DNA of 64,000 nt from Thiohalospira halophila DSM 15071 (lineage in GTDB: Bacteria; Pseudomonadota; Gammaproteobacteria; Thiohalospirales; Thiohalospiraceae). Both the position numbers and the translations under genes were made by a program. Position 1 is the stretch's first letter. Each line of letters begins with the position of its first letter. The stretch covers positions 1-64,000 of the forward strand of contig NZ_FOMJ01000007.1 of assembly GCF_900112605.1 (NCBI RefSeq). Direction: 5' to 3'. The notes beneath the pieces are model-generated. The model was not told the DNA's origin and did no database searches. It saw only the letters and a program-made list of their open reading frames with translations. Shown here piece after piece: positions 16,801 to 26,887 of this stretch.

Positions 16801-18669
16801 ATGCCCGGCAGCGACTACCCCCTCCTCCAGCAGATCGACGACCCGGCCGCCCTGCGCGCCCTCCCCGAGGGCGAGCTGGCGCCCCTGGCGGCGGAGCTGC
16901 GCGCCTTCCTCATCGACTCGGTGGCCCGCACCGGCGGCCACCTGGCGGCGGGGCTGGGTACGGTGGAGCTCACCGTCGCCCTCCACCGGGTCTTCGAGAC
17001 CCCGGAGGACCGCCTGGTCTGGGATGTGGGCCACCAGAGCTACCCGCACAAGATCCTCACCGGCCGCCGCGAAGCCATGCCGACCCTGCGTCAGCACGGC
17101 GGCCTGGCCGGCTTCCCCAAGCGCGACGAGAGCCCCTTCGACACCTTCGGCACCGGCCACTCCAGCACCTCCATCAGCGCGGCCCTGGGCATGGCCCTGG
17201 CGGCCCGGCGCGAGGAGGACCCGCGGCAGGTGGTGGCCATCATCGGGGACGGCGCGCTCACCGCCGGCATGGCCTTCGAGGCGCTGAACCACGCCGGCGG
17301 CATGGATGCCAACCTGCTGGTGATCCTCAACGACAACGACATGTCCATCTCCCCCAATGTCGGCGGGCTCTCCAGCCACCTGGCCCGGATCCTCTCCGGC
17401 CGTCTCTACGCCGGCATGCGCGAGGGGGGCAAGAAGGTCCTGTCACTGATGCCGCCGGTCCACGAGCTGGCCCGCCGCGCGGAGGAGCACTTCAAGGGCA
17501 TGGTGGTGCCGGGGACGCTGTTCGAGGAACTGGGTTTCAACTACATCGGCCCGGTGGACGGCCACGACCTCTCCACCCTGGTGCCCACCCTGGACAACGT
17601 CCGCCAGCTGGAGGGGCCGCAGTTCCTCCACGTGGTCACCCGCAAGGGCAAGGGCTACGAGCCGGCGGAGGATGCCCCCACCCGCTACCACGGCGTCGGT
17701 CGCTTCGACCCGGCCCAGGGGCAGACGCCCAGCGCCCCCGCCCCCTCGCCCACCTATACCGAGGTCTTCGGCGACTGGCTCATGGAGACCGCCGCAGCGG
17801 ATGAACGCGTCCACGCCATCACCCCGGCCATGGGGGAAGGGTCCGGCCTGGTCGCCTATGCCGAGCAGTTCCCGGAGCGCTACTACGATGTCGGCATCGC
17901 CGAGCAGCACGCCGTCACCATGGCCGGCGGCCTCGCCTGCGAGGGGGCGAAGCCGGTAGTGGCCATCTACTCCACCTTCCTCCAGCGCGCCTATGACCAG
18001 GTCATCCATGACATCGCCCTGCAGGACCTGGATGTGCTCTTCGCCATCGACCGGGGCGGCCTGGTGGGCCCGGACGGCCCCACCCACGCCGGCAGCTTCG
18101 ACCTCGCCTACCTGCGCTGCCTGCCCAACCTGGTGGTGATGGCCCCGGCGGACGAGGCGGAGAGCCACGCCATGCTCACCGCCGGCCTCGCCCACCCCGG
18201 CCCGGCGGCAGTCCGCTACCCCCGGGGCCGGGGACCGGGCCGGCCGGTGGCCGACGCGCCGGCGGAACTCCCCCTGGGCCGGGCGGAGGTCCGCCGGCGC
18301 GGGCAGCGCGTCGCCCTCCTCGCCTTCGGCAGCATGGTCGCCCCCGCCACCGAGGTGGCCGAGGAGCTGGACGCCACCCTGGTGAACATGCGCTTCGCCA
18401 AGCCCCTGGACGAGGCGGCCATCCTCGAGGCCGCCGCGGGCCACGAGCTGCTCGTTACCCTGGAGGAGGGGGCGGTGATGGGCGGCGCCGGCAGCGGCAT
18501 CCTGGAGACCCTGGCCCGCCACGGCCGGCTGGCGCCGGTGCTGCAGCTCGGTCTGCCCGACCGCTTCCAGGAGCAGGGCAGCCGCGAGGAGCTACTGGCC
18601 GAGGCGGGGCTGGATGCCGCCGGCATCCGCACCGCCATCCGCGAGCGCCTGGGGGAGTCCGCGGCGTAG
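16801..18669 (+). CDS. dxs: 1-deoxy-D-xylulose-5-phosphate synthase
   Basis: 622 aa, full length. Thiamine diphosphate binding at [18 protein letters not shown]...[13 protein letters not shown], the catalytic-region [15 protein letters not shown], and the transketolase domain with [17 protein letters not shown]. It condenses pyruvate and glyceraldehyde 3-phosphate, the first step of the MEP isoprenoid pathway. The ATG at 16801 lacks a strong RBS. It closes the xseB-ispA-dxs unit. Confidence 0.97.
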   Translation: MPGSDYPLLQQIDDPAALRALPEGELAPLAAELRAFLIDSVARTGGHLAAGLGTVELTVALHRVFETPEDRLVWDVGHQSYPHKILTGRREAMPTLRQHGGLAGFPKRDESPFDTFGTGHSSTSISAALGMALAARREEDPRQVVAIIGDGALTAGMAFEALNHAGGMDANLLVILNDNDMSISPNVGGLSSHLARILSGRLYAGMREGGKKVLSLMPPVHELARRAEEHFKGMVVPGTLFEELGFNYIGPVDGHDLSTLVPTLDNVRQLEGPQFLHVVTRKGKGYEPAEDAPTRYHGVGRFDPAQGQTPSAPAPSPTYTEVFGDWLMETAAADERVHAITPAMGEGSGLVAYAEQFPERYYDVGIAEQHAVTMAGGLACEGAKPVVAIYSTFLQRAYDQVIHDIALQDLDVLFAIDRGGLVGPDGPTHAGSFDLAYLRCLPNLVVMAPADEAESHAMLTAGLAHPGPAAVRYPRGRGPGRPVADAPAELPLGRAEVRRRGQRVALLAFGSMVAPATEVAEELDATLVNMRFAKPLDEAAILEAAAGHELLVTLEEGAVMGGAGSGILETLARHGRLAPVLQLGLPDRFQEQGSREELLAEAGLDAAGIRTAIRERLGESAA

Positions 18670-18735
18670 CCGGCGGGACGACCCTCGCTCCCGCGCTGGA
18701 TCTCGATAATAGTTCAGTAATATACTCAGGATTCA

Positions 18736-19125
18736 ATGACTGCACGCTACACCATGACCATCCGCACCGAGTTCGCCGCCGCCCACTGGCTGCGCGACTA
18801 CGACGGCCCCTGCAACCGCCTCCACGGCCACAACTGGAAGGTCGATGTCGAGGTGGATGCCAGCGGCCTGGACGAGCTGGGGATGGGCGTGGACTTCGGG
18901 GACATCAAGGCGGCAACCCGCGAGATCACCGACGGCCTCGACCATCGCAATCTCAACGACCTGCCGCCCTTCGACCGACTCAATCCCACCGCCGAGAACA
19001 TCGCCGCCCACCTGCACGGCGAGCTCTCCGAGCGCCTGAACGACGAACGGGTGCGGGTCCGCGCCGTCACCCTCTGGGAGACCGACCGCGCCTGCGTCCG
19101 CTACACGGAGGACGAACCCGCATGA
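18736..19125 (+). CDS. queD: 6-carboxy-5,6,7,8-tetrahydropterin synthase
   Basis: 129 aa. Zinc ligands are His in the FAAAHWL segment and the CNRLHGHNW motif, with the catalytic Cys in the same motif; the later LDHRNLNDL and PTAENIA segments are typical of QueD. It converts dihydroneopterin triphosphate to CPH4 in queuosine synthesis. It overlaps folE2 by 4 nt, and FolE2 makes the same substrate, so the pair feeds queuosine or folate synthesis. The short upstream region is unusually AT-rich and carries an AGGA RBS 4 nt before the ATG. Confidence 0.93.
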   Translation: MTARYTMTIRTEFAAAHWLRDYDGPCNRLHGHNWKVDVEVDASGLDELGMGVDFGDIKAATREITDGLDHRNLNDLPPFDRLNPTAENIAAHLHGELSERLNDERVRVRAVTLWETDRACVRYTEDEPA

Positions 19126-19931
19126 ACGACACCACCAAGCCGACCATCGCCGACGTCCAGGCCAGCGCCGACACCCGCAACATCCCCATCAACAAGGTGG
19201 GGGTCAAGGACGTCCGCCATCCGGTGCGGGTGCGGGATCGCAGCGGCGGCGAACAGCACACCGTCGCCAACTTCAACATGTACGTGAACCTGCCCCACAA
19301 CTTCAAGGGCACGCACATGTCCCGCTTCGTGGCGATCCTCAACAACCACGACTACGAGATCACCACGCACTCCTTCAAGGAGATGCTGCGGGAGATGACC
19401 CACACCCTGGAGGCGGAGGCGGGCCACATCGAGATGAGCTTCCCCTACTTCGTGAACAAGGCGGCGCCGGTGAGCGGGGTCCAGAGCCTCATGGACTACG
19501 CCGTCACCTTCCAGGGGGACTTCCGCGCCGGGGAGCCGGAGCTGACCATCAAGGTCCAGGTCCCGGTAACCAGCCTCTGCCCCTGCTCCAAGGAGATCAG
19601 CGACTACGGCGCCCACAACCAGCGCTCCCACGTCACCGTGGCGGCGCGGACCCGGGACTTCGTCTGGATCGAGGAGCTCATCGACCTGGTGGAGTCGGAG
19701 GCCTCCTCGGAGCTCTGGGGGCTGCTCAAGCGGCCGGACGAGAAACACGTCACCGAGCGCGCCTACGACAATCCCAAGTTCGTGGAGGACATGGTCCGGG
19801 ACGTGGCCGCCCGCCTGAACGCGGACCACCGGATCGCCGGCTACACCGTGGAGTCGGAGAACTTCGAGTCCATCCACAACCACTCCGCCTACGCCCGCAT
19901 CGAGATCGACAAGGAGGCGCACGGCGCCTGA
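19122..19931 (+). CDS. folE2: GTP cyclohydrolase FolE2 (type IB)
   Basis: 269 aa. The family signature includes the metal-binding Cys in [21 protein letters not shown]-type sequence (shortened here) and [10 protein letters not shown] at the end. FolE2 uses Mn or Fe instead of strictly Zn, and in many bacteria replaces FolE under zinc limitation under Zur control; here it is fixed in an operon with queD and I see no convincing Zur box. A long hairpin follows 8 nt after the stop. Confidence 0.95.
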   Translation: MNDTTKPTIADVQASADTRNIPINKVGVKDVRHPVRVRDRSGGEQHTVANFNMYVNLPHNFKGTHMSRFVAILNNHDYEITTHSFKEMLREMTHTLEAEAGHIEMSFPYFVNKAAPVSGVQSLMDYAVTFQGDFRAGEPELTIKVQVPVTSLCPCSKEISDYGAHNQRSHVTVAARTRDFVWIEELIDLVESEASSELWGLLKRPDEKHVTERAYDNPKFVEDMVRDVAARLNADHRIAGYTVESENFESIHNHSAYARIEIDKEAHGA

Positions 19932-19939
19932 ATCCCGTC

Positions 19940-19971
19940 GTTCCGGATGGCGCGCAGCGCCAGTCCGGAAC
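19940..19971. terminator. Large hairpin after folE2
   Basis: GTTCCGGA-TGGCGC pairs with GCGCCA-(G)-TCCGGAAC around a 3-nt loop, giving about 14 bp with a single bulge. It sits 8 nt after the folE2 stop. No U-run follows; it may be a dispersed palindrome acting as an mRNA 3' end. Confidence 0.45.
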
Positions 19972-20020
19972 CTCGAGAACAGGCCCGTAGCGGTCGGTTC
20001 AGGCCGGTGGCTACGTTCGC

Positions 20021-20050
20021 GGGATTCCCGCCTGCGCGGGAATGACGGGG
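20021..20050. repeat. Dispersed palindromic element, copy 1
   Basis: ATTCCCGC and GCGGGAAT form an 8-bp stem around a 4-nt loop (20024-20043), with GACGGGG flanking. The same unit in opposite orientation occurs at 55397-55424. Such ATTCCCGC palindromes are common intergenic repeats in proteobacteria. Confidence 0.6.
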
Positions 20051-20060
20051 AATACGCCCG

Positions 20061-20459
20061 CTAGAAGGGCCGCAGCCGCCAGCGCTCGCCCTCGGTGGCC
20101 TCCCCCTCCAGCTCCACCACCACCGGATTGCCGCCCCAGCCGTGGAGCCGATCGTGGGCCTCCACCTGCAGCCGCGTCACCCCCTCGGGGAGGCGGACCC
20201 CGCGGAGGGTCGCCCGTCGAGGCGGCGCCTGGGGCCGGGGATGCTTGAAGTCCTGCTCGGCCAGGACCTCCCCCTCCGGCGTAGTCACCCGCCAGCCGTC
20301 CAGGAAGTGGTAGCGCGCCTCGTCGTCGTGCTCCAGCACGGCGGTGACCGTGTAGCTTCGCACCTCCTCGGTGACCTCCACCCAGGAGACCCGGGGCTCC
20401 CCCGCCTGCGTAGTGGTAACCAGCAGTAACAACAGCAGCGAACCCAGCGCGCGGCTCAT
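20061..20459 (-). CDS. Hypothetical periplasmic protein
   Basis: 132 aa. A Sec signal peptide (MSRALGSLLLLLLVTTTQAG, cleavage likely after Ala) precedes a beta-rich domain that may be an immunoglobulin-like sandwich: YTVTAVLEHDDEARYHFLDGWRVTTPEGEVLAE and a Pro/Arg-rich strand. No catalytic motif. The ATG overlaps the pgpA stop (4 nt), so it is the last gene of thiL-pgpA. I do not know its function. Confidence 0.7.
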   Translation of the reverse strand: MSRALGSLLLLLLVTTTQAGEPRVSWVEVTEEVRSYTVTAVLEHDDEARYHFLDGWRVTTPEGEVLAEQDFKHPRPQAPPRRATLRGVRLPEGVTRLQVEAHDRLHGWGGNPVVVELEGEATEGERWRLRPF

Positions 20460-20971
20460 GCGCCCACCCCCCATGCCAGCAGTTGCAGGACCGCCAGGGC
20501 CAGCAGCCCGGCGGCGACGTCATCGGCCATCACGCCCAGGCCGCCGGGCAGATTCCGGTCCAGCCAGCCCACCGGCGGCGGCTTGGCGATATCGAAGAGC
20601 CGAAAGAGCAGAAAGCCGCCCAGGACCCAGTACCAGCCGGCCGGTACGGCGACCAGCGCGATGAGCAACCCGGCCACCTCGTCCCAGACGATGGCCGGGT
20701 GATCGGAGACGCCCAGGGCCCGGCCGGTGCGCCCGCAGATCCCGACGCCGGCCACCACCACGATGAGGGTGGCGACCAGATACGCGGTCAGGGAGAGCTG
20801 GCTCAGCGGCCACCAGAGGAGAAGCGCGGCCACCGTGCCGAAGGTCCCGGGCGCCTTCAGGGCAAGGCCACTACCCAGCCCCAGGGCCAGGGCGTGGCCG
20901 GGATCCCGGAGCAGTCGCGGGGACGGCGGAGCGGGTCGTTCCTCGGCAGAACGCCTGGCGGTCCGGCTCAT
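20456..20971 (-). CDS. pgpA: Phosphatidylglycerophosphatase A
   Basis: 171 aa. PgpA motif with the metal ligands in the APGTFGT segment and in HPAIVWDEVAG, then RLFDIAKPPPVGWLDR and GLGVMADDVAAG, all membrane-facing. It dephosphorylates PGP to phosphatidylglycerol in the inner membrane. Overlaps thiL by 4 nt (ATGA), the conserved thiL-pgpA pairing. Confidence 0.95.
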   Translation of the reverse strand: MSRTARRSAEERPAPPSPRLLRDPGHALALGLGSGLALKAPGTFGTVAALLLWWPLSQLSLTAYLVATLIVVVAGVGICGRTGRALGVSDHPAIVWDEVAGLLIALVAVPAGWYWVLGGFLLFRLFDIAKPPPVGWLDRNLPGGLGVMADDVAAGLLALAVLQLLAWGVGA

Positions 20972-21939
20972 GGGTCTCTCCGAAAGTGATCGTGGCCGCC
21001 GGCCGCCAGCAGGGCCACGTGGCCGTCGGCCCCCCGCCCGCGCAGGCCGGGCTCGGGGTCGATGGTGCCGATGCGGGTGAGGGTTCCCCCGGTCTCGGCG
21101 ACGGCGGCCACCGCCTCCTCTTCCACAGCTGGTGGCAGGGTCACCACCAGCTCGTAATCATCGCCGCCGGCCAGGGCCGCCTGGCGGGCCACCTCCTCGC
21201 CGGCGGCACGGACCCCGGCGGGGACCAGAGGAAGGTCGACCAGCTCCAGGGTCGCCCCCGCGCCGCTGGCGGCCAGGATGTGGCCGAGATCGGCGGCCAG
21301 GCCGTCGGAGACATCCACCGCCGCGGTGGCTCGCCGGGCCAGGGCCCGTCCCGCCCGCACCCGTGGCTGCGGCCGATAGTAGCGTTCCCGCAGGACCTCG
21401 CCATCCGCGTCGCCGGGGGTGAGCCGGCCCAGGACGACCTCCAGGCCGATGCCGCCACCCCCCAGTTCGCCGGTGACCCAGATCCCGTCCCCCGGGCGGG
21501 CCCCGCCCCGGGGCAGGGGGCGGTCGACGAAGCCGGCCACCCCCACGGTGACGGTGAGCGGGCCACCGGTGGTATCCCCGCCCACCAGGGCTACCTCGTG
21601 CTCGGTGGCGAGGTCACAGAGGCCGGCGGCGAAGCCGGTGAGCCACGCCTCCTCGGCCTCGGGCAGGGTCAGGGCCAGGGTGGCCCAGGCAGGCTGGGCG
21701 CCCATGGCGGCGAGGTCGGAGAGGTTCACGGCCAGCGCCTTGTGGCCCACCGCGGCCGGATCCGCCCCCTCCGGGAAGTGGCGACCGGCCACCAGGGTAT
21801 CGGTGGCCCAGGCCAGGCGACGGCCGGCGGCCGGGATGAGCAGGGCCGCGTCGTCGCCGACACCCAGCTCCACATCGGGCCGGAGGGCGCCGCAATGGGC
21901 GAAATAGCGGTCAATGAGGTCGAATTCGCTCAGGGACAC
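20968..21939 (-). CDS. thiL: Thiamine-monophosphate kinase
   Basis: 323 aa. PurM-like ATP-binding fold: GVGDDAALL, the ATDTLVAGRHF stretch, NLSDLAAMGA and the GGDDYELV C-terminal motif. It phosphorylates TMP to thiamine diphosphate, the cofactor of Dxs encoded upstream in this window. GTG start at 21939 (VSLSEFDLI); the longer reading frame upstream would be antisense to the DsrE-like gene. First gene of thiL-pgpA-hypothetical; nusB lies across the intervening dsrE-like gene. Confidence 0.95.
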   Translation of the reverse strand: MSLSEFDLIDRYFAHCGALRPDVELGVGDDAALLIPAAGRRLAWATDTLVAGRHFPEGADPAAVGHKALAVNLSDLAAMGAQPAWATLALTLPEAEEAWLTGFAAGLCDLATEHEVALVGGDTTGGPLTVTVGVAGFVDRPLPRGGARPGDGIWVTGELGGGGIGLEVVLGRLTPGDADGEVLRERYYRPQPRVRAGRALARRATAAVDVSDGLAADLGHILAASGAGATLELVDLPLVPAGVRAAGEEVARQAALAGGDDYELVVTLPPAVEEEAVAAVAETGGTLTRIGTIDPEPGLRGRGADGHVALLAAGGHDHFRRDP

Positions 21940-22002
21940 CGTGAACCCCCGAGAACACGGGCGGTCACAGGAGGTGCAACCCCAACTGCAATGGAGGCAG
22001 TC

Positions 22003-22494
22003 ATGCCACGCATCATCCTCTCCCTGCTCACCGCCCTTCTCGCCTTCGGCCTGATGGCCCCCGCAGCGGCGGTCCAGCCCTCCGCCGGTCTCGACGGCGT
22101 GGAGCAGGCGAAGGCGGTCTACCAGTTCAACACCGGCAAGCCCAGGAAGGCGGCCTTCATGCTCAAGGGCGTGGGCAAGAACTTCGACGCCCTGGCCGAG
22201 GCCGGCCACGATCCCGACTTCGTGGTGGTCTTCGCCGGCCCGGCGGTGCGCCTGCTCACCGAGGAGCCGCCGGAGAAGATCGCCAACCGTCACGGCGACC
22301 GGCTGCTGGCCATCGAGGGCACCGTGGAAGAGCTGGCCGAGGCCGGGATCCGCATGGAAATCTGCGCCACCGCCCTGAACGCCTTCGACATCGACCCGGA
22401 GAGCGTCCTCGACGGCATCCAGCCGGTCCCCTCCGGCCACCAGGCCATTATCGGCTGGCAGAACCGCGGCTACGCCCTGGTCCCCGTGCTGTAA
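22003..22494 (+). CDS. Periplasmic DsrE-like protein
   Basis: 163 aa. Signal peptide (cleavage probably after APAAA) and a DsrE/DsrF-like Rossmann domain: VYQFNTGKPRKAAFMLKGVG, DFVVVFAGPAVRLL and a single Cys in the GIRMEICATALNAF segment, corresponding to the persulfide-carrying Cys of DsrE-type proteins. Start at 22003 follows GGAGG by 5 nt. It is an isolated gene on the plus strand between thiL and nusB. A second periplasmic relative is encoded at 40006-40497. Confidence 0.75.
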   Translation: MPRIILSLLTALLAFGLMAPAAAVQPSAGLDGVEQAKAVYQFNTGKPRKAAFMLKGVGKNFDALAEAGHDPDFVVVFAGPAVRLLTEEPPEKIANRHGDRLLAIEGTVEELAEAGIRMEICATALNAFDIDPESVLDGIQPVPSGHQAIIGWQNRGYALVPVL

Positions 22495-22512
22495 GAGTCG
22501 GAGCCGGGGCGG

Positions 22513-22959
22513 TCAGGCCGCCCCGCCTCCCGTCGCCTCGATCTCGGTCCTGCGCAGCTCGCGGGCGGCGCGGTCGAGGACCGCATTCACGTAGCGGTGG
22601 CCCTGTTCCGCCCCGAACTGGTGGGCAAGCTCCACCGCCTCGCTGATCACCACCCGCCACGGCACCTCGGGGCGGTGGATGAGTTCCCACGCACCCAGGC
22701 GCAGGATGGCGCGCTCCACCGGGTCCACCGACTGGAGGCTCCGGTCCATGTGCGGGGAGACGGCCTCGTCCAGCGCCCCCAGGTGTTCGGGGACGCCGGT
22801 GAGGAGGTCGTGGAGGTACTCCAGGTCGGCCCCGTCGGCCGCCGGCGTGGTGAGGATGTGCTCCTCCACCTGCCGCGGTGTGTTACCGGTGAGCTGCCAC
22901 TGATAGAGCCCTTGCACCGCGGCCATGCGGGCGCGGTGTCGTTCGCGGCTCGCCTTCAT
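22513..22959 (-). CDS. nusB: Transcription antitermination factor NusB
   Basis: 148 aa. All-helical NusB fold: [19 protein letters not shown] near the start, then [29 protein letters not shown] and [11 protein letters not shown], all hallmark segments. It works with NusE/S10 in rRNA antitermination. Its ATG overlaps the ribH stop (ATGA), the classical ribH-nusB coupling. It converges with the DsrE-like gene. Confidence 0.97.
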   Translation of the reverse strand: MKASRERHRARMAAVQGLYQWQLTGNTPRQVEEHILTTPAADGADLEYLHDLLTGVPEHLGALDEAVSPHMDRSLQSVDPVERAILRLGAWELIHRPEVPWRVVISEAVELAHQFGAEQGHRYVNAVLDRAARELRRTEIEATGGGAA

Positions 22960-23441
22960 CCGCGGCCCTCCGGCGCCAGCTGGCGCAGGGCGTTGGCCGT
23001 CTCGATGGCCGCCATGGCCGCCTCGGCGCCCTTGTTGCCGGCCTTGGTCCCGGCCCGCTCGATGGCCTGCTCGATGGTATCCACGGTGAGGACACCGAAG
23101 GTAACCGGCCGGTCCTCCTCCATGGAGACCGAGGCGAGCCCCTTGGTGCACTCCCCGGCAACGTAGTCGAAGTGGGGGGTGCCGCCGCGGATGACGCAGC
23201 CCAGGGCGATGACGCCGTCCAGCTCCCGCGCGCGCAGCAGGCGACGCGCCGCCATGGGGAGCTCCCAGGCGCCGGGGACCAGGACCTCCTCCATGTCCGC
23301 CTCGCGCGCGCCGTGGCGGCGCAGGGTGTCCACGGCCCCGCCGCGCAGGCGGTCCACGATGAAGTCGTTGAAGCGGCCGACGACGAGGCCGAAGCGCAGG
23401 CCGGTGGCGTCGAATCCGCCCTCGTGGGTGGCGATGGTCAT
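22956..23441 (-). CDS. ribH: 6,7-dimethyl-8-ribityllumazine synthase
   Basis: 161 aa. Substrate and phosphate-binding segments [40 protein letters not shown] and [24 protein letters not shown] are complete. It joins the ArP pyrimidine to dihydroxybutanone phosphate. It overlaps ribBA (4 nt) upstream and nusB (4 nt) downstream. Confidence 0.97.
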   Translation of the reverse strand: MTIATHEGGFDATGLRFGLVVGRFNDFIVDRLRGGAVDTLRRHGAREADMEEVLVPGAWELPMAARRLLRARELDGVIALGCVIRGGTPHFDYVAGECTKGLASVSMEEDRPVTFGVLTVDTIEQAIERAGTKAGNKGAEAAMAAIETANALRQLAPEGRG

Positions 23442-24586
23442 GGTGCAGTTCTCCTGTTCGTTTCCCCGGACGGCCGCTCGCCGTCCACGTATTCCACGAC
23501 CTCCAGGCCGTAGCCGGAGAGGGCGTGCAGCCGCTTGGGCGCCGACAGCACCCGCATCCGGCGCACGCCGAGGTCGGTAAGGATCTGGGCGCCGATACCG
23601 TAGGTGCGCAGGTCCTCGGCACCCCCCTCGCCCGGCGCCTCGGCCCCCTGGTCCCGCAGCTCCCAGTCCTGGACCCGGTGCAGCAGCGCGCTCTCGTCCT
23701 CCGGCGGCCGCAGGATCACGGCGACACCGCTCTCGGCCTCGGCGATCCGCGCCAGGGCATCGTCCAGGGGCCAGCCGCACTCCGGCCGCCGGCCGAGGAC
23801 GGTGTCGCAGAGTCCGTCCTGGACGTGGACGCGCACCAGGGTGGACTGCTCGGGGTCAGGCTCGCCGCGGACCAGCGCCCAGTGGAGCCGGCCGTCGGTG
23901 GTATCACGGTAGGCCACCATGCGGAAGTCGCCGTGGGCGGTGGGCATGGTGGTCTCCGCCACCCGCTCCACGGTCTTCTCGTTGCGCAGGCGGTACTCGA
24001 TGAGATCCGCGATGGTCCCCATCTTCAGGCCGTGCTCCTCGGCGAAGGCCTCCAGGTCCGGGCGCCGGGCCATGGAGCCGTCCTCCTTGAGGATCTCGAC
24101 GATGACCGAGGCCGGTTCCAGCCCGGCCAGCCGGGCCAGGTCACAGCCCGCCTCGGTATGGCCGGCCCGGGTGAGGACCCCGCCGGGCTGGGCCATGAGC
24201 GGGAAGATGTGGCCGGGCTGAACCAGGTCGTCCGGGCCGGCGTCGGGGGCGACGGCGGCGCGCACCGTCACCGCCCGGTCGGCGGCGGAGATCCCGGTGG
24301 TCACCCCCTCCGCCGCCTCGATGGAGACGGTGAAGTTGGTCGCCTCGCCGGGGTTGTTGTCGCTGACCATCAGCGGCAGCTTGAGCTGCCGGCAGCGCTC
24401 CTCGCTCAGGGTCAGGCAGATGAGCCCGCGGCCGTAGCGGGCCATGAAGTTGATGTCCTCCGGGCGGACCCAGGAGGCGGCCATGACGAGATCGCCCTCG
24501 TTCTCGCGATCCTCGTCATCCATGATGACCACCATCCGCCCCTGGCGGAGGTCGTCGATGATGGCTTCGGTATTATCCAGCGGCAT
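23438..24586 (-). CDS. ribBA: RibBA-like protein: active DHBP synthase fused to a degenerate GTP cyclohydrolase II domain
   Basis: 382 aa. The N-terminal DHBP synthase (about 1-200) is intact, with [16 protein letters not shown], the [14 protein letters not shown] acidic/His site and [12 protein letters not shown]. The C-terminal half has a GCH II fold but the zinc and GTP site has decayed: the family's HSECLTGDVFGSLRCDCG appears as [19 protein letters not shown], so the three-Cys zinc site and the Arg-Cys-Asp-Cys core are lost. GTP cyclohydrolase II activity must come from elsewhere. This is a known RibBX-type arrangement in some proteobacteria. Located between ribE and ribH. Confidence 0.9.
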   Translation of the reverse strand: MPLDNTEAIIDDLRQGRMVVIMDDEDRENEGDLVMAASWVRPEDINFMARYGRGLICLTLSEERCRQLKLPLMVSDNNPGEATNFTVSIEAAEGVTTGISAADRAVTVRAAVAPDAGPDDLVQPGHIFPLMAQPGGVLTRAGHTEAGCDLARLAGLEPASVIVEILKEDGSMARRPDLEAFAEEHGLKMGTIADLIEYRLRNEKTVERVAETTMPTAHGDFRMVAYRDTTDGRLHWALVRGEPDPEQSTLVRVHVQDGLCDTVLGRRPECGWPLDDALARIAEAESGVAVILRPPEDESALLHRVQDWELRDQGAEAPGEGGAEDLRTYGIGAQILTDLGVRRMRVLSAPKRLHALSGYGLEVVEYVDGERPSGETNRRTAP

Positions 24587-24629
24587 GGGGCCAAGTATCC
24601 GTGCGGTCGGGGGGGCGGGGCAAGGGCGA

Positions 24630-25289
24630 TCAGCCGCCCAGGAAGCCGTGCTCGGCGAGGAAGGCGCGATCGATGCCCGCGTCGGGGTCGGCGGCGGCCT
24701 CGCCCAGGAGCAGCCGCTCCAGGTAGCGCGCCACCAGGTCCACCTCGATGTTCACCCGGGAGCCGGTGGTCCAGCCGTCCAGGGTGGTCGCCGCCAGGGT
24801 GTGGGGGACGATGTTCAGGTCGAAGCGGGCCCCGTCCACGGCGTTCACCGTGAGGCTGACCCCGTCCAGGCAGACCGAGCCCTTGCGCGCCAGGTAGCGC
24901 GCCAGCTCCGCCGGTGCCTCCAGGCGGAAGCGCTCGCTCCGCCCCTCCGGGGCCCGCTCCAGGACCCGGGCGACACCGTCCACGTGGCCGCTGACGAGGT
25001 GGCCGCCCAGGCGGGTGGTGGGCAGCAGCGCCTTCTCCAGGTTCACCGGCGAGCCGGCGGCAAGTTCCCCCAGGGCGGTGTTCGCCAGGGTCTCCCCGGA
25101 GACGTCGGCGACGAAGCGCTCGCGCCCCGCCTCCACCGCCGTGAGGCAGACGCCGTTGACCGCCACGGAGTCGCCCACCGCCAGGTCGGCGGTATCCAGC
25201 TCCCCGGTGGCCACGGTCACCCGGCGGTCGCCGCCCCGCGGCTCCATGGATTCGATGCGGCCCACGGCCGTGACGATCCCGGTAAACAT
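24630..25289 (-). CDS. ribE: Riboflavin synthase, alpha chain
   Basis: 219 aa. Two tandem lumazine-binding barrels beginning [10 protein letters not shown] and [24 protein letters not shown] and [12 protein letters not shown] mark the two halves. It dismutates two lumazines to riboflavin. ATG 1 nt before the ribD stop on the minus strand, so they are essentially contiguous. Confidence 0.96.
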   Translation of the reverse strand: MFTGIVTAVGRIESMEPRGGDRRVTVATGELDTADLAVGDSVAVNGVCLTAVEAGRERFVADVSGETLANTALGELAAGSPVNLEKALLPTTRLGGHLVSGHVDGVARVLERAPEGRSERFRLEAPAELARYLARKGSVCLDGVSLTVNAVDGARFDLNIVPHTLAATTLDGWTTGSRVNIEVDLVARYLERLLLGEAAADPDAGIDRAFLAEHGFLGG

Positions 25290-25290
25290 G

Positions 25291-26415
25291 TCAGCCCTCC
25301 TCCCGACGGATCCACAGCCGCTGGTCATCCCCGAACATCCGCCGCTCCACCACCCGGAGCGTGGTCCGCTCCGCCATGGAGGCCGGCTCCGGCAGGCGGA
25401 AGAGGCCCCGGGCGGCGTCGCCCAGCAGGTGCGGGGCCTGGTAAAGGACCAGCTCGTCCCACAGGCCGGCCTCCAGGAAGGCACCGGCCAGGGTGGCGCC
25501 GGTCTCCACCAGGAGTTCGTTGACCTGCTCCTCGGCCCCCAGGTGGTCCAGCAGCGGCCCCAGACGGATGGTCCCGCCGTGGGCCGGGAGGCGGATGACC
25601 TCCGCCCCGGCGGCCACCAGGGCCGCCTCCGCCCCGTCATCGGCCTGGCCATCGCCGCCGGCGGCGGCCACCACCAGGGTCCGGCCGGGTTCGCGCAGCA
25701 GGGCGGCCTCCGGCGGCAGGGCGAGGTGGGGATCCAGGACCACCCGCAGGGGCTGGGCCACCGCGTCCTCCACTCGCGCCGTCAGCCGGGGATCGTCGGC
25801 CAGAACGGTGCCGATGCCGGTGACCACCGCCGAGCTGCGCGCCCGCAGCCCATGGACGTCGGTCCGGGCCGCCTGGCCGGTAATCCACTGGCTCTCGCCG
25901 GAGGCCAGGGCGGTCCGCCCATCCAGGCTGGCCGCCATCTTCAACCGCACATGGGGGCGGCCGGTCTGCATCCGCCGGATGAAGCCGGGGTTGAGGGTCC
26001 GTGCAGGCCCCTCCATGAGGCCGCTGGCCGTCTCCACCCCGGCCACCTTCAGCCTTTCCAGGCCCTGGCCGGCCACCTGCGGATTGGGATCCTCCATGGC
26101 CGCCACCACCCGGGCCACCCCGGCCCGGGCCAGGGCCTCGGCACAGGGCGGGGTCCGGCCGTGGTGGGCACAGGGCTCCAGGGTGACGTAGGCCGTGGCC
26201 CCGTGGGCCGACTCGCCGGCCGCCTCCAGGGCGCGGACCTCGGCGTGGGGTTCACCGGCACGCAGATGCCAGCCCTCCCCCACCACCTCGCCGCTGCGGA
26301 CCAGGACACACCCCACCCGCGGATTGGGATCGGTGGTCCGGAGCCCGCCCTCGGCCAGGCGCAGGGCCCGGGTCATGAAGGCGTGGTCGGCGGCGCTGAA
26401 GGGGGTGTCAGCCAT
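25291..26415 (-). CDS. ribD: Bifunctional riboflavin deaminase/reductase RibD
   Basis: 374 aa. Deaminase zinc site PHAEVRAL...[14 protein letters not shown] with the HAE glutamate, then the reductase domain with the [17 protein letters not shown] and [16 protein letters not shown] segments. It performs steps two and three of the riboflavin pathway. It overlaps nrdR by 8 nt. I looked upstream of the operon for an FMN riboswitch and did not find one. Confidence 0.96.
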   Translation of the reverse strand: MADTPFSAADHAFMTRALRLAEGGLRTTDPNPRVGCVLVRSGEVVGEGWHLRAGEPHAEVRALEAAGESAHGATAYVTLEPCAHHGRTPPCAEALARAGVARVVAAMEDPNPQVAGQGLERLKVAGVETASGLMEGPARTLNPGFIRRMQTGRPHVRLKMAASLDGRTALASGESQWITGQAARTDVHGLRARSSAVVTGIGTVLADDPRLTARVEDAVAQPLRVVLDPHLALPPEAALLREPGRTLVVAAAGGDGQADDGAEAALVAAGAEVIRLPAHGGTIRLGPLLDHLGAEEQVNELLVETGATLAGAFLEAGLWDELVLYQAPHLLGDAARGLFRLPEPASMAERTTLRVVERRMFGDDQRLWIRREEG

Positions 26416-26869
26416 CCTCCCCCCGCTCGAGCCGATCGATGGTCTCGCGGAAGGCGCGGATATCCTCAAAGCTGCGATAGACGGAGGCGAAGCGGACGTA
26501 GGCGACGTGGTCCATGGCCCGGAGTTCGTCCATGACCCACTCGCCCAGCAGGTCCGCCGAGACCTCGCGCTCCCCGCGGCTGTGGAGCTGACGGGTGATC
26601 CGGCCCACGGCCGCTTCCACCTCGTCCGCCCCCACGGGCCGCTTCTCCAGGGCGTGCTGGATCCCGGCGCGGAGCTTGGCCTCGTCGAAGGTCTCCCGGG
26701 AGCCGTCACGCTTGACGATGCGCGGCATGGTCAGCTCGGCGGTCTCGAAGGTGGTGAAGCGCTCACCACACTCCCCGCAGGCCCGTCGCCGGCGGACCGC
26801 ATCGCCCTCCTGGGCGAGGCGCGAGTCCACCACGCGGGTATCGGCGGCACCGCAGAAGGGGCAGCGCAT
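26408..26869 (-). CDS. nrdR: Transcriptional repressor NrdR
   Basis: 153 aa. Zinc ribbon from Cys3 and Cys6 ([15 protein letters not shown]) and Cys31/Cys34 (CGECGERF), followed by an ATP-cone domain ([22 protein letters not shown]). It represses ribonucleotide reductase genes when bound to dATP. The glyA-nrdR-ribD order is conserved in gammaproteobacteria. Start codon 18 nt after the glyA stop. Confidence 0.96.
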   Translation of the reverse strand: MRCPFCGAADTRVVDSRLAQEGDAVRRRRACGECGERFTTFETAELTMPRIVKRDGSRETFDEAKLRAGIQHALEKRPVGADEVEAAVGRITRQLHSRGEREVSADLLGEWVMDELRAMDHVAYVRFASVYRSFEDIRAFRETIDRLERGEDG

Positions 26870-26887
26870 CGCGGCTCCCGGCCCCGA

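Noticed and set aside
18709-18733. Weak match to an IscR/Rrf2-type 25-bp operator just before queD
   Set aside because: About 20 of 25 positions fit the degenerate consensus but the diagnostic GAC/GTC core pairs are absent, and it overlaps the queD RBS. I treat it as chance AT-rich promoter sequence.
19932-20060. Possible CRISPR-like repeats after folE2
   Set aside because: Only two different hairpins are present; no regular spacing or repeated unit, and no cas genes in the window.
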